From Volvariella volvacea V23 (Eukaryota; Basidiomycota; Agaricomycetes; Agaricales; Pluteaceae), in contig KB722767.1 of the NCBI GenBank assembly GCA_000349905.1, positions 115,499-179,498 of the forward strand: a stretch of DNA of 64,000 bases. The letters run 5' to 3'. The first letter of the stretch is position 1. Each line of letters starts with the position of its first letter. A program made the translations under genes and the position numbers. The notes under the pieces are model-generated. The model did not search any database, was not told where the DNA came from, and saw only the letters and a list, made by a program, of their open reading frames with translations. Below are positions 1 through 12,996 of the stretch, piece after piece.

Positions 1-2542
<2,542 letters not shown>

Positions 2543-2675
2543 GGTTGGAGGAAGAGACAGTTACAAGCGGAAATCAAAAATTTGGGATCGATAACATGCT
2601 GCTAATTTAAATTAATTTTATCTTATCTCCTTATCTAATACGGCGCGACCACGTGCGCCAAACGTGGCACCGAAC
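2543..2675. promoter_or_regulatory. Short divergent promoter with a CACGTG box
   Basis: Only 133 bp separate the start codons of the fusion gene (minus) and the BTB gene (plus), so both promoters must lie here or in the first exons. The stretch holds an AT-rich segment (about 2600-2640) and a palindromic CACGTG at 2650-2655, a core recognised by bHLH factors. Regulation by such a factor is inference. Confidence 0.5.
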
Positions 2676-4160
2676 ATGTCCTCGTCCAGCTCGCGACAAA
2701 CGCCCGGCCTCTGGTTTCCCGACGGAAACCTGCGTATCTTGAATGGCGACGAAACCTATCTGCTCGACGGGGAGAAGCTCAGGTCAAAGAGCGCCTATTT
2801 CAACGAGTTGCTTCGGGATCAATTGCCAGCCAAGCCAGGCAGTGATCCGCCAACTTTGAAATTCCATGATGACCCTCAGGATTTGCGCCGCTTCCTAGAG
2901 GCCATCTACGATGACTCCGCGTATGTTCGTATTTGTCCTGCAGGCGCCTGGCTTATGACTTTGGATAGGTTTCCACCACCCCCGGCTTCAACGACGCTTC
3001 AACTAATATCGTCCGTTCTCAGGCTCAGCACTAAGTACAATGCCCAGCAATTGAGACAGCGTGCCATATTACACTTGGAAACTGCGTTCCCCCCTGATTT
3101 TAAAGAGTGGATGAACATTAATCGCGACCTCTCATTCACCTATGCTGAACCGGACACCACCGTAGATGACAAGCCATTCAAATCCGACTCACAAGCTGTG
3201 TGCGAGCCGCAGGGGGATGGCGAGGGTAAAAGAAGCATAGACGAAAAGCCAGAAAGTCATGAAGCTGAAGATAATGAGAGTGAGAGCGACGATGACAGCG
3301 ACGACGTCGAAGAAGAGAGAAAGGACCTCGGACCGCCACCACAGCCCCGTTTGCCGACTGCCCTCGAGGTCTATTCCCTTGCCATCAACTACGACGTTCC
3401 CTGGATCCTTCCCGGAGTATTTTACACGCTTTTCACCCACCCACTAGACACCGTTATCTCGCTACTTCCCAATTTCATACACGAACACCCACCTTCCCCT
3501 CCTACACTCATTCCCTCCACACCCATAGCTTCAGACATAAAGACCGCCCAACCCATGGAAATCGATCTCCCTCCACTCTTCAGCCCCCCATCCTCCGCCT
3601 CCGATGCAACTACAACACCCTTCCGACGATTACTCCCCGTCCAAGCCTTAGGCAAATTCATCATCTTGAGAGAATGGACCATTCGCGAGCAAACCAAAAT
3701 CGCAATCGACTACCTGGCCTTGGCCGCAGAAGAAATCAACTGTGGATCCGAAGATTATTGTCATCATGTCCGCGTTCGTGCTATGAACGGGACAATCACC
3801 GGTTCCCATGAAGTATCTTCAATTCCCGCGCGACCTACATCGACGACAGAGCCAAGTACGACGACCTCTGACTCACAAGATGTCGTCCGCGCTCAGGATA
3901 TGCTCAGCTCTGAAATCTGTGCCCGGTATTTCGCTTATCGTGCCATGGATTACTATGCAAATCTTCGAGATATGTGTCCAAATTGTAGGAGAACATGGGA
4001 TGAAGCGTACGAGAGTAATGGACGGGAGTTATGGACTCACATAATGGAGAGGTTCGGATTGGGATTGTATATGGATGCTAGGAAGGCCGAGTTTCCTGAA
4101 CATGAATCTAAGAAAGATAGTGACGGCGATAGCGACGGTGTGAGTATGGAGGAGAATTAA
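2676..4160 (+). CDS. BTB/POZ domain protein with acidic linker
   Basis: The N-terminus has the agaricomycete BTB pattern: a phrase describing the bound state (LRILNGDETYLLDGEKLRSK), AYFNELL, a segment ending RRFLEAIYDD, then VLRLSTKYNAQQLRQRAILHL. BTB proteins mediate dimerisation and often link targets to Cullin-3; a specific role here is unknown. The ATG at 2676 is preferred over an upstream in-frame GTG. A 48-nt in-frame intron is likely at 2921-2968 (GTATGT...GGATAG). Removing it joins DDSA to FPPPPAS as in related proteins and gives about 478 aa. A very acidic Ser/Asp/Glu stretch (about residues 170-210) precedes a second conserved block, LEVYSLAINYDVPWILPGVFY. The C-terminal part has a CPNCRRTW motif and another acidic tail. 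No signal peptide or membrane segment is seen. Confidence 0.85.
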   Translation: MSSSSSRQTPGLWFPDGNLRILNGDETYLLDGEKLRSKSAYFNELLRDQLPAKPGSDPPTLKFHDDPQDLRRFLEAIYDDSAYVRICPAGAWLMTLDRFPPPPASTTLQLISSVLRLSTKYNAQQLRQRAILHLETAFPPDFKEWMNINRDLSFTYAEPDTTVDDKPFKSDSQAVCEPQGDGEGKRSIDEKPESHEAEDNESESDDDSDDVEEERKDLGPPPQPRLPTALEVYSLAINYDVPWILPGVFYTLFTHPLDTVISLLPNFIHEHPPSPPTLIPSTPIASDIKTAQPMEIDLPPLFSPPSSASDATTTPFRRLLPVQALGKFIILREWTIREQTKIAIDYLALAAEEINCGSEDYCHHVRVRAMNGTITGSHEVSSIPARPTSTTEPSTTTSDSQDVVRAQDMLSSEICARYFAYRAMDYYANLRDMCPNCRRTWDEAYESNGRELWTHIMERFGLGLYMDARKAEFPEHESKKDSDGDSDGVSMEEN

Positions 4161-5833
4161 TGAACGAATAGATTATGAATGAGCTGCTCAAGTTTGTTGG
4201 ATACTCGGCATTATGGTCACGGTTCTCCACACGCGAAGACATTCCGTTCTATTTTGCGATGAAGTTCCTACCTTCTATTTTCTATTCGATGTCAGACTAA
4301 GAGCTCGGAGATATAATGCTCAAAACAAAAATATTAGGTGTGGGTGGCGTGTGCATGAGAACGTCGGTGTGACAGAACCGTGACTACATCCGTTACGTTG
4401 AACTGCCATCATCCCCGTTCACCCAAGATGTTGAGGATGCAGTATTCTCAATCCATGGGCCAGCCCACTAATATCCATCACTCCATTTAATGCTACAGTA
4501 AGGCGTATTGGACTTCGAGCCGTAAGGTGGACCTCTTTGCAGCACATTAGCCACCGCGAGCGGCATGTGTTTCTTACTGGATAGAAATTGGGTACCCACC
4601 GTGTGCTCCTAGCCCTTTTTCTGGGTCATCAAAGCTGATGTTGTAGGCAACTCGTGCAGAGCGATCCCGAGGCGTCAGGAATTGAACCCCATGCCTCATC
4701 TTCATAACCCACCCGTAAGCCTTACAGACTTCATTGGCTGCCAAAATCTGGGCTCCCGGCTCGAGAGTCAAGTCAAGTGCACGTCCAGCTTGGCAGGATC
4801 AAGGAGCGTACGCGATGCCTTGCGGTTGAGCACACTCAGTCTTGGCGATCCCTAAGACTCATGTACTTTGGCTATCACCAACACTTCGTGCATCCCTATT
4901 GTGCTCCGTAACGTGATGGTCTATAGTACATTGATCAACGTTAAGAGGTACGTAATGTTCCCTGCTCCTGCTGGGATCCTCATAGCTAACCATTGCGAAC
5001 AAGGTAGTCGACTCTCTTTGAGGATAATTTGCTGCTGTCAATATTATTCACTGTGGGATGGAATTGCTGGTGCCCGGAGCGGACAGCGCCCAAGCTAAAC
5101 GGCGCTCTGAATACGGGGGTATTGTTTTAATTAACTGGGAGCCATACGTCAGGTGAAATTGACATCTGTACGTATAAGAGAGCTCGGTGTCATCGGCACA
5201 GAATTCTGACAGATGGCAATTGAATAGTTGCGTGCGGCAGCCTCGTCTATTCGTACGAATGTGAGCGTGCACTGGTGAAGGTGTTCTTTATCTTGACTAA
5301 CTGACAGTTAGATTGGCTTGAGCCCATGCCAAGATTCTGTCAATCAATTACGGGGAATCAAGCCTGCAATCAACGATTGCCTATTGCCCCTTAATTTCGA
5401 TCGAGAACCCACTCTGGCGTGCTAGGAACTATACCCAATTATTCCTTGAACACTCGGCTTCATCAGTAGGAACTGGATTCGTTTCCAACGACGAGACAGT
5501 CCTTCATCCAGAGAGTCATCAGAGTCAATATGCAATGTTTTCGTTGTGCTTGGCTAGCATGTTCAGCACGATAATTCGATTTATCTCCACCCATTGACAT
5601 GGTGTGGCGTTTTTTTTCAAGATGATGAACCCATTTTCATGCTCATCATAGGGTCTCTCCCCGGACTTCAACTCTAAACGACATCTTGAGCGGCCAGGGC
5701 CGTCGTCTCCAGACTGGGTACTCCACGGATTACTTCATTTCATCATTGAAATCGTACAAAAGACCATTGAAACACCTCTGCAACTCCCCAGCAGAAGTCA
5801 GCTCTACATCGGCCTACCTTCAGCCCACCCATC
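4161..5833 (+). repeat. Duplicated upstream segment of SSP copy A, no gene seen
   Basis: No convincing coding sequence. From about 4370 the stretch holds diverged blocks that recur ahead of the other SSP genes. The block at 4377-4430 (GTTACGTTGAACTG...) resembles 14958-15000. The block at 4800-4920, with TTGCGGTTGAGCACACTCAG and CCTAAGACT, resembles 9950-10080 and, more weakly, 15380-15510 and 18090-18190. The block at 5150-5270 resembles 10320-10460 and 7640-7760. At 5686-5762 lies the conserved proximal promoter, starting GAGCGGCCAGGGC and ending in the TATA-like TACAAAAG about 78 bp before the start codon. Confidence 0.55.
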
Positions 5834-6478
5834 ATGAGGATCACTGCTCTTCTTACCTTCATCGGTGCCTTCGCTCTCCCATCCGCCCTCAGTGCCTATA
5901 TCCCTCGGGCTGGGGCTGATACGATGAAACCTTTCTTCCTTGTCTCAAGTTCCGCAACGGAGTCTTCAAACCTCCTAGTAAGCACTCTCGTACAATTAGC
6001 CTTCCATCCAGTATCCTAACCTCTCATACAGCCCCTCCGAACCGATGGTACACTAACAAGCTCACGGCCTCTCGCCCTCTTCTCCATTAAAGAAGGCCGC
6101 CTCGTTGCTGTTCGATACCCCGAAGAAAGCCCCGACTTACGTCCCCACATCGACGCTCCGCAAATCCCACCGGGCGTCTGTGCTACCTACGGTGGATTGA
6201 AGTTCGTCGAGACAGTGAGCACGAACAAGTGCGCGAGATATGCAACATTTGAAATCAAATCGCACCCGGATCCGCGGCTGGGCTCGAGGTTGACGTTTAA
6301 TCGGGAGGGAGCGTTTTACGCTTGTGGTGATACTAAAGTGGTGAGTGTGGCTCTGCTTGTGGTGCCAGTCCGAGGCTGAATATCTGGGTGTTAGGTGGCT
6401 TATAGAGTCGCCCCTGGGGACGGTCCGCAGAATGTCCCTTGCGATCCCATCGATTTGTGGACTGTACCTGCTAGTTGA
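5834..6478 (+). CDS. Small secreted four-cysteine protein, SSP copy A
   Basis: A predicted secreted protein of about 178 aa; family not recognised. Exons 5834-5977, 6032-6340 and 6395-6478. The signal peptide MRITALLTFIGAFALPSALS is followed by AYIPRAGADT. The mature part keeps the family landmarks: FxLVSSS near its start, a CATYG motif, NKCARY, RLTFNxxGxFYACG, and a tail CDPIDLWTVPAS. The four conserved cysteines could form two disulfides (inference). This is the most diverged intact copy: it has DTMKPFFLV where others have DTPAFYLV, and RYPEESPDL in place of the PPGG loop. It heads the tandem series. No homology to a characterised enzyme can be argued from sequence alone. A cell-wall, adhesion or effector-like role is only a possibility. 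Confidence 0.85.
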
Positions 6479-8293
6479 ATGATGACAATCATGGATGAGG
6501 GATTCTGCATTATGGACTGATACTGCATTTGCGGTGTTGTATGGACCCGCAGGGACGTTTTATCGGGGGCATTTTTGGACTTGTTTTAATGAACGCTCAA
6601 ATGTAACCAATCACGAATGCACTGTAATTTCCATCCATTGCGTCTAATGTACTTGTACAGATCATGATGGCACGTGAAGCCTCTGCAGGGGGCGGCCCGA
6701 ACGCAGATACGTGCAAGGCAAACTCGGATTCTAGGGCCTAGGATCTCGCCCTTGACTCTGAGCTGAGCGCGGACTGAGCGATCGACCCCTTCAGCCAACC
6801 TTCAGCGTCGTCTGAGAACTTGAAAGCGAGTAACGCTTCAGTGACATACTCGTGACTCCATCTGTCACACCCCCGAGTCAGCTGAGTTGACGATGACCAC
6901 GACGATGCAAGCGACCGCAACGCGACACAACCTACTTTATGGCCGTACCCGCTCTCGCCTCCAAACTCTTTTAATTCCTTCTGCACAGATGTACACGCAA
7001 AGCCTCGGTGAACTCTTCTCATGCTCACTGGCAGAATCCCTCTACCTGTCCTATACACCCTCTTTTTATGAACTAAACTGGACTTATGGATCCCATGAAT
7101 AGTGAATTGATTACTGGGAACTGCGCATCCCAGAGCTCTGACTTCTGGACAAAAATGGGTGCGCGTTATATGTGATGGCTTTTATCTTGGGTCTTTGCGG
7201 CTTTTGAATTTGTATTCATCTCCTCTTCGAGTCGCGCAGAGGCATCAGGAGGCGTGAGAACGAATCTGAACGACGTGAATACAACACCTCTATAGTTCCC
7301 CAGAACTACAATACCAAATGTGGACCTCCAACCTGTCAAGGGGAAGGAAAATTGCGGATGAAATGTTACTACACTCTCCATCTCGGTGCTGGGATCGCTG
7401 GGACTGTAACACCAACTCACTTTATTAGAATTACAAAGCCCTGATCCCAGCACCGACTTCAACGCGTTTCACATCGATGGTCATTGCACACGGTCAAATA
7501 CCTGGTTCCCTCGAATTGGGTTGAGCCTCTTTGGGGTTCAGGCGAGTCGTTGCTGCATCTGGTATTGCCTATACGAAGACTTGATGGACAGTACCAAAGG
7601 AAAGAGACTGAATTGGTGTCATGCATCGCAAGATGTTGACACATGCATGGGAGAGCTCATCCTCACTGTATGGTTGGTCCTTGGTGTCATGCGGTGTAGA
7701 TGTCTGACAGATAGCCATTGAATGGTTTTGTGTGGCGTCCCGGTCTATTACGATGAGCGCAGTGGTGCAAATACGTATCTGTGCGGGTTTTATACGCTTT
7801 CTCGACGAATTGACCGCCAGATTGAGTTGAGTCTATTTTTAGATTCCCTCAGCTGCAATCAAGGATCATCGACTGACCCTTACTGCCGTTGAGCATCAAC
7901 TACGAGGCACCGGGGACGACCCCGAACTATTCTTCAAACACTCAGTTCGTTTCAGCAGGAACCAGATTGAATGAAGAAATAGACCCTCAATCAGAGAGAT
8001 GTGGGGCCAACGTGCGATGTCCTTGCTCGCCATTGGTCGGAATGGCCAGCACGGTAATTCAAGGTGTGCTATCCATTCATCTGGCACGTTGTAAGTTTAT
8101 TTTAGGATGACGGTCCCGTTTCTGTGCCCATCACAGGGTCGAATTTGGTTCTGTACAGAGCGGCCAGGGCAGTCGTCCCCAGACTGGGTGCTCCACGGAT
8201 TATCTCATTTCATAATTGAGACAGTACAAAAGACCATCGACACACCTCTCCAATCCCCTAGCAGAAATCAGCCCAACCTTCAACCCACACATC
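6479..8293 (+). repeat. Spacer and upstream segment of SSP copy B
   Basis: No gene seen; short ORFs on both strands lack domain-like content. The right part is a duplicated upstream unit. The block at 7650-7760 (TTGGTCCTTGGTGTCATGCGG) matches 18475-18500 ahead of copy E closely. The block at 8158-8232 is nearly identical in layout to 5686-5762 ahead of copy A, including GGCCAGGGC, AGACTGGGT, CTCCACGGATTA and the TATA-like TACAAAAG at 8225-8232. Confidence 0.5.
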
Positions 8294-8916
8294 ATGAAGA
8301 TCACTGCTCTTCTTACCTTCATCAGTGCCTTCGCTCTCCCATCCGCCATCAACGCCTACGTCCCTTCTGGCGCTGACACTCCAGCTTTCTACCTCGTCTC
8401 AAGTTCCACCAGCGGGTCTTCAAACCTCCTCGTGAGCGCTGTCCCACAACTCGGCTTTCATATAAAGTTCTAACACCCCGCACAGCCCGTCCGGATGGAT
8501 GGCAGTCTAACCGGCTCACAACCCCCTGCCATCTTCTACTTCAAACAAGGCCGCCTCGTTGCCACTCCATCTCAGGGTGGTCCCGAATTCCGCCCCCTCA
8601 TCGACTCCCCGCCCATGGGAGCCTGTGCTACCTACGGTGCATTAGGCTTCGTCCAGGGAACAAGCACGAACAAATGCGCGAGATATGACTCGTTTTATAT
8701 CCAATCGAATCCGGAGAACGCGCAGTTGGGCGCAAGGTTGACGTTTAATTGGCAAGGGGCATTCTACGCATGTAGCGGTGCTAGAGTGAGTGATGGTTTT
8801 CCCATGGAATGAGTTCGAGGCTGATGTTTCGATGTTAGGTATATTATAAGCTTGCGCCAGGGGATGGCCCACAGGGTTGTGACCCCATCAGCTTGTGGAC
8901 TGTAGCTGCTAGTTAG
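8294..8916 (+). CDS. Small secreted four-cysteine protein, SSP copy B
   Basis: Intact three-exon gene for about 171 aa: 8294-8431, 8486-8785 and 8839-8916. The exon-1 boundary falls after the codons for SSNLL, exactly as in the other copies. The signal peptide MKITALLTFISAFALPSAINA is followed by YVPSGADTPAFYLVSSS. The mature protein has GRLVATPSQGGPEF, LIDSPPMGACATYG, NKCARYDSFYIQSNPENAQ, LGARLTFNWQGAFYAC and the tail GCDPISLWTVAAS, so all four family cysteines are present. One extra Ser follows the third cysteine (ACSGAR where others have ACGADK). The promoter is almost the same as that of copy A. Function unknown; extracellular location is inferred from the leader. Confidence 0.88.
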
Positions 8917-10937
8917 ATATGATGACGGCCGGGAATGAGGGACTCTGCATCATGGACCGGTGTTGTATTTGCAGGTTGTATGGACACATTGGGCGCTTTA
9001 TTAGTGCACTATTGGACTTATATTGATGATCGTTCAAAGTGTAGTAGCTGAATCAGACGAACACGCTTTAGGCCTCCATCCTTTGCCATCCTTTGTGTCT
9101 TGTGCAGATGAAGGGTGGAGCTTGTGCAAGGCGTCGATCCTCACACAGTTGAACACAAGATGAACTCGTATCCTTTGGTTTCGCCCTTATGCCGAGCACA
9201 AATTCAGAATCAAAATGAGCTTCATCCACTTAACTCTTTCATGCACCCTCCACCCCCACCCCTCCCCACCAATTATACCGTGCCTTGAATAAAGGAAAGG
9301 AAAGGATATGTACAAAAACATCTACATTGGAGGACTTTCTATAAAGTTTAGGAACCTTCGTGTCAATCACAAATTTGGTCCTTGCTGGAGATGCAGGAAG
9401 GTAACTGCCCTTTCACAACTCCGCAGTGCTGATCATGTTTCCATGATTTGATCTCCGACTATCAGCCCGTTATCTACATTGTCCGCACCCCTCACACTGA
9501 ACAGCCACCATCTCCCAATCCACTCGGTTGCTAAACATGCAATCTCCTTGACCCACTAGAGAGTAGATATTGAATAAATTTCAGTATACATCAAGTTAGC
9601 TCTCCGCATCACTCTTGTTACACCACCCAACCTCCACACGTCCATCCACATCCGTCACTCCACTGGGCCCAAAGCGCAATGAACTCATAAGTCTCTGTGC
9701 GGAGTACAATGTTTATCAGGAGTCGCATATGCAGGAGGTCCGATCTTCTACCGAATAGATTGAGTGCCCACCACACGTGTCGAACCCTCATCGGGCATTG
9801 AGGGGTCTAATGTTGTACACATTATGAGTGATCAGAGGGCATCAGTACGTGATGTATTCAATGCTATGCCTCGATTTAACGCCTTATCTGCAGTCTTCAT
9901 AGTCTTGATTGGCCCCAAAGTGTTGAACTCCGGCACAAGGAACACCCTAGATAGCTTGCGGTTGAGTATTCTCAGCGTCGGCCTTGGCGATACCTAAGAC
10001 TGCACAACCCACTCATCGTGCTATCACCAACGCCCCCCGCCTTAATATGGCGTTCCGTAGCCTGATGGTCAACATGTTTTGGCTTTACTCCGGGTGCTGA
10101 TATTAATGGACCATAGCATGCGGACCAACGCTGAGGGGTAGGTGGTGTCACCTTGTTCATAACAGGATGATATGAACAGAAGAATACTCGCCTTCCTCTG
10201 AACTGGGATAGACACCTTCATAATTTAAGGATCCCTTTTGGGCGTCTCAAGAGCGCTGAAGCGAAATTATTGACGTCCAAAACGGGCAGCGCTCAAGTCA
10301 AATGATATTCGGGAGTCACATTACGTGTGAATTGACACGCGTACGAGAGAGCTTGGGAATGATCCTCCTTTGTATTGTTCTCTCTTAATGTCATGCGGCG
10401 AAGAACTCTGTTGGACAGCGACCAAATAGCTCCGTGCGGCAGCCAGTCTATTATGATGGGTGTATCCATGAAAAATGTGTATTTGTGAGGGCATTATATA
10501 CTTATTGGACGAATGGAAGGTTAAGTGGAGTGGATTTTCAGATTCCCTCATTGTGGCGAGGTGAACGTGTAGTCGACTGCCATCAACTTGTCCTTATTGT
10601 TGCTGAGTATAAATATGGTCATGCATATACCTTAACTGCAGCATTCACTTGTACTAGTCGATACGCCATTTCCCTAGTCGTTGGCTAGGATGATAAGCGC
10701 AGCTCACTTCTGTCCACTTGACATGAGCCCGTGTTTGTTTCAAGATGACGGGTTCGTTCTGTATCTATCACAGGATCTCTTCCCAGTTCTGTATGGTATC
10801 TCGAGGGGTCAGGGTATTCGGTCCCCAGATCCTGTACTTGACGGATTACTTCACCCTTTCCCTAAGACTTTACAAAAAGTCGCTGACGCGCCTCTTCTCA
10901 GTCGCCTTACGTTAGACTACCTTCTATCTACTTTACC
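8917..10937 (+). repeat. Spacer and duplicated upstream segment of SSP copy C
   Basis: No gene seen. From about 9755 the sequence aligns in order with the segments ahead of the other copies: GTGCCCACCACACGTG (9760), the CTTGCGGTTGAG...CCTAAGACT block (9955-10005), ATCACCAACGCC...CGTAGCCTGATGG (10020-10070) and the TGCGGCAGCC...TCTATTATGATG block (10434-10460). The proximal promoter at 10795-10878 keeps GGTCAGGG, CAGATCCTG and TACAAAAA but is more diverged than those of A and B. Confidence 0.5.
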
Positions 10938-11578
10938 ATGAGAGTCTCCGCTCTGCTCACCTTCATCGGCACTTTGGCCCTCCTATCTGCCATTAACGCC
11001 TATGTCCCTCCAGGCGCCGACACCCCAGCTTTCCACTTTGTTTCCAGCTCCACCAGCGGTTCTTCAAACCTCCTCGTAAGTCCTCTTTCACAACTAACCT
11101 TCCTTCAAAATCTTAACACTGCATACAGTTCCTCCGCGACGATGGCACCTTAACTAGCTCCCAAGCCCCCGTCATCCTCTACTTCAAACGAGGTTATATC
11201 GTTGGTGCCCAACCTCCAGGTGGCTTCGCCGAAATGCATACCCTGATCGACTCTCCGCAAATCGGCCTGGAACATGCGCCACCTCCGGAGTATTGATATT
11301 CGTCCAAGGATCAACCATGAACAAATGCGCGAGACCAATTTCGTTTAATATCCAATCAAACTCAGAGAATGCTCAGCTGGGCGCGCGGTTGACATTTAAT
11401 TGGGTTGGGGGTGTTTATGCCTGCGGGGCTGATAAAACTGTGAGTGGGAGTTATAATTTTGTTTGCAGAAGGGTTTTGAAGCTGACTGTTCTGGCATTAG
11501 ATATATTATAAAGTCGCTTCTGAAGATGGACCACAAGGGTGCGGTGTAGTTGATTTGTGGACCGTACCTGCCAGCTAA
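10938..11578 (+). pseudogene. SSP copy C, one-base deletion
   Basis: A three-exon SSP copy that is intact except for a frameshift. Exons are 10938-11075, 11129-11439 and 11501-11578. Exon 2 is 311 nt, where intact copies have a multiple of three. The leader MRVSALLTFIGTLALLSAINA and YVPPGADTPAF are normal. Reading stays open to LIDSPQIG, then shifts at about 11268-11276. The original frame resumes as GTCATSGVLIFVQG, followed by NKCARP and LGARLTFNWVGGVYACGADK. The third exon ends GCGVVDLWTVPAS with its stop codon preserved. All splice sites are intact, so the lesion is recent or could be an assembly error. The first cysteine motif is already altered (CATSG for CATYG). Confidence 0.8.
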
Positions 11579-12295
11579 GCATGATAGTGATCCTCTCCAT
11601 GATGGACTAGCCCCGCATTCGCCGTGTCATAGGACTCACACAAGGACGCTTCATTTTTGTACATTGGAGTTGCCTTGATAAGCACATTGATATAACATGT
11701 AGCCATTTAATATAACGAATGTGTCCCCATTTTTCACCAACCCTCCTATGTGGATAGGTGTCGACTGTCGTACAGCTATATATACACAAGACTATACACA
11801 TATGCATGGCGCCTCGCAATCTGAACCTTGGGAGCTAGAAAAGAGGTAGAATAGGTAATGTCTCTAATTGCGCGCTGGCAGCGCTAGTAGCTTCAGATAA
11901 GTGTCGAATATTGTCTGATACCATTGCAATGATGTCGACGGTAACCGTCCCTAGCTCAGGAGTCCGTATCGATACAAGTGCCTGAAGGTCTGTCGCCACT
12001 TCCGTTGGGGAAGAAGTTGAGATCTAGTGCCAGAGCAAGTCAAAAGGTAGAGGGCCTGCGGGGTTGGTTGACCGGGGCCTCTGCACGTGATTCTAGGGCT
12101 TCTAATTCAGCGTTGCTCTGCTGGCAGCGTCAGGATATTGGCTTCGTACTGCACTTCATTCTCAAGCTACCTCAATGGCTAATGAAGCAGCTCAGGATGA
12201 CTTCACCGACACCAAAATTGAAGATCTCATACCGGAAAGATGGGCCAAAGTCCAAGAGTTGAATCACACCAATCTTCGTACTCACTATAGTAGCA
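11579..12295. other. Spacer without a recognisable gene
   Basis: The first 200 bp are the diverged 3' flank of SSP copy C. The ORF at 11978-12262 shows no domain, no splice partner and no codon pattern that would support a gene. Confidence 0.4.
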
Positions 12296-12965
12296 ACTTG
12301 GGTTGATATTCAACCTGATACGGGGTGGTTTTCACTTTTCAATATGCACCCAGGTTGATTTCGGAGCAACCTGTTGATGGGCAATAATCACCCTCTGAAA
12401 AGCAACCTTAGCAAAGGTTGACTATCGCCCCATGTTTGGAGATTTGACCACAGGTTGATCACAGGGCGAAAATCAACCTATGGACTTAGAGAAATCTCGC
12501 CTCCGGTAGCTGTCCCCATGGAACCCAACATCATGATTTATATTGCATGCCCGAGGGAGATATGGAGAAGCCGGTATGGCTCAACGGTTTAGATCTATGC
12601 TTGATGAAGTGTGAAATAATGCACGGCGTTCGATCCCTGGTGTGCTAATGTAGTTTAAATTTCGTGGTTTAATCAGACAACTATGTAGAGATACTCGAAA
12701 ACGAAAGGAAGGCACTCGTACACTACTGTCAAGTGTCCGACAAGTCAAAGTGGCTCAATTCCCGATTACATACATTAATTATTGCATGATTTTTGGACAA
12801 CTTGATAGGTTAAAATTCAGCCTAAACACGCCAGAATTCCTGATTGTAAGGTTTATAGTTCAACCTTGTAAAGGTTGAAATTGTACACTATTGGTTGAAT
12901 ATCAACCTATCAAAAAACAACCTATAAATAACCTAGCAGCATACAATAATCAACCTTCCTTAGGT
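12296..12965. mobile_element. Candidate non-autonomous DNA transposon with AGGTTGA subterminal motifs
   Basis: Two clusters of the motif AGGTTGA and its complement TCAACCT, in both orientations, flank a centre that has none. The left cluster (about 12300-12485) has motifs near 12301, 12310, 12352, 12369, 12402, 12414, 12453 and 12471. The right cluster (about 12862-12960) has motifs near 12862, 12873, 12891, 12901, 12917 and 12950. The outer left unit GGTTGATATTCAACC (12301) is the exact reverse complement of GGTTGAATATCAACC in the right cluster (12891-12905). Each cluster also holds a hairpin of the form CAACCTT-loop-AAGGTTG. Paired clusters like these are typical of MITE-like elements whose transposase binds subterminal repeats. 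No transposase, clear target duplication or exact ends were found. Confidence 0.45.
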
Positions 12966-12996
12966 CTATATACCAGATTGAAAATCACCCGGGGTG

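Noticed and set aside
4600..4760. Possible tRNA or SINE on the minus strand: GGGTTCAATTCC is a good B box (about 4679-4690)
   Set aside because: No matching A box at proper distance and no cloverleaf stems; single occurrence in the window.
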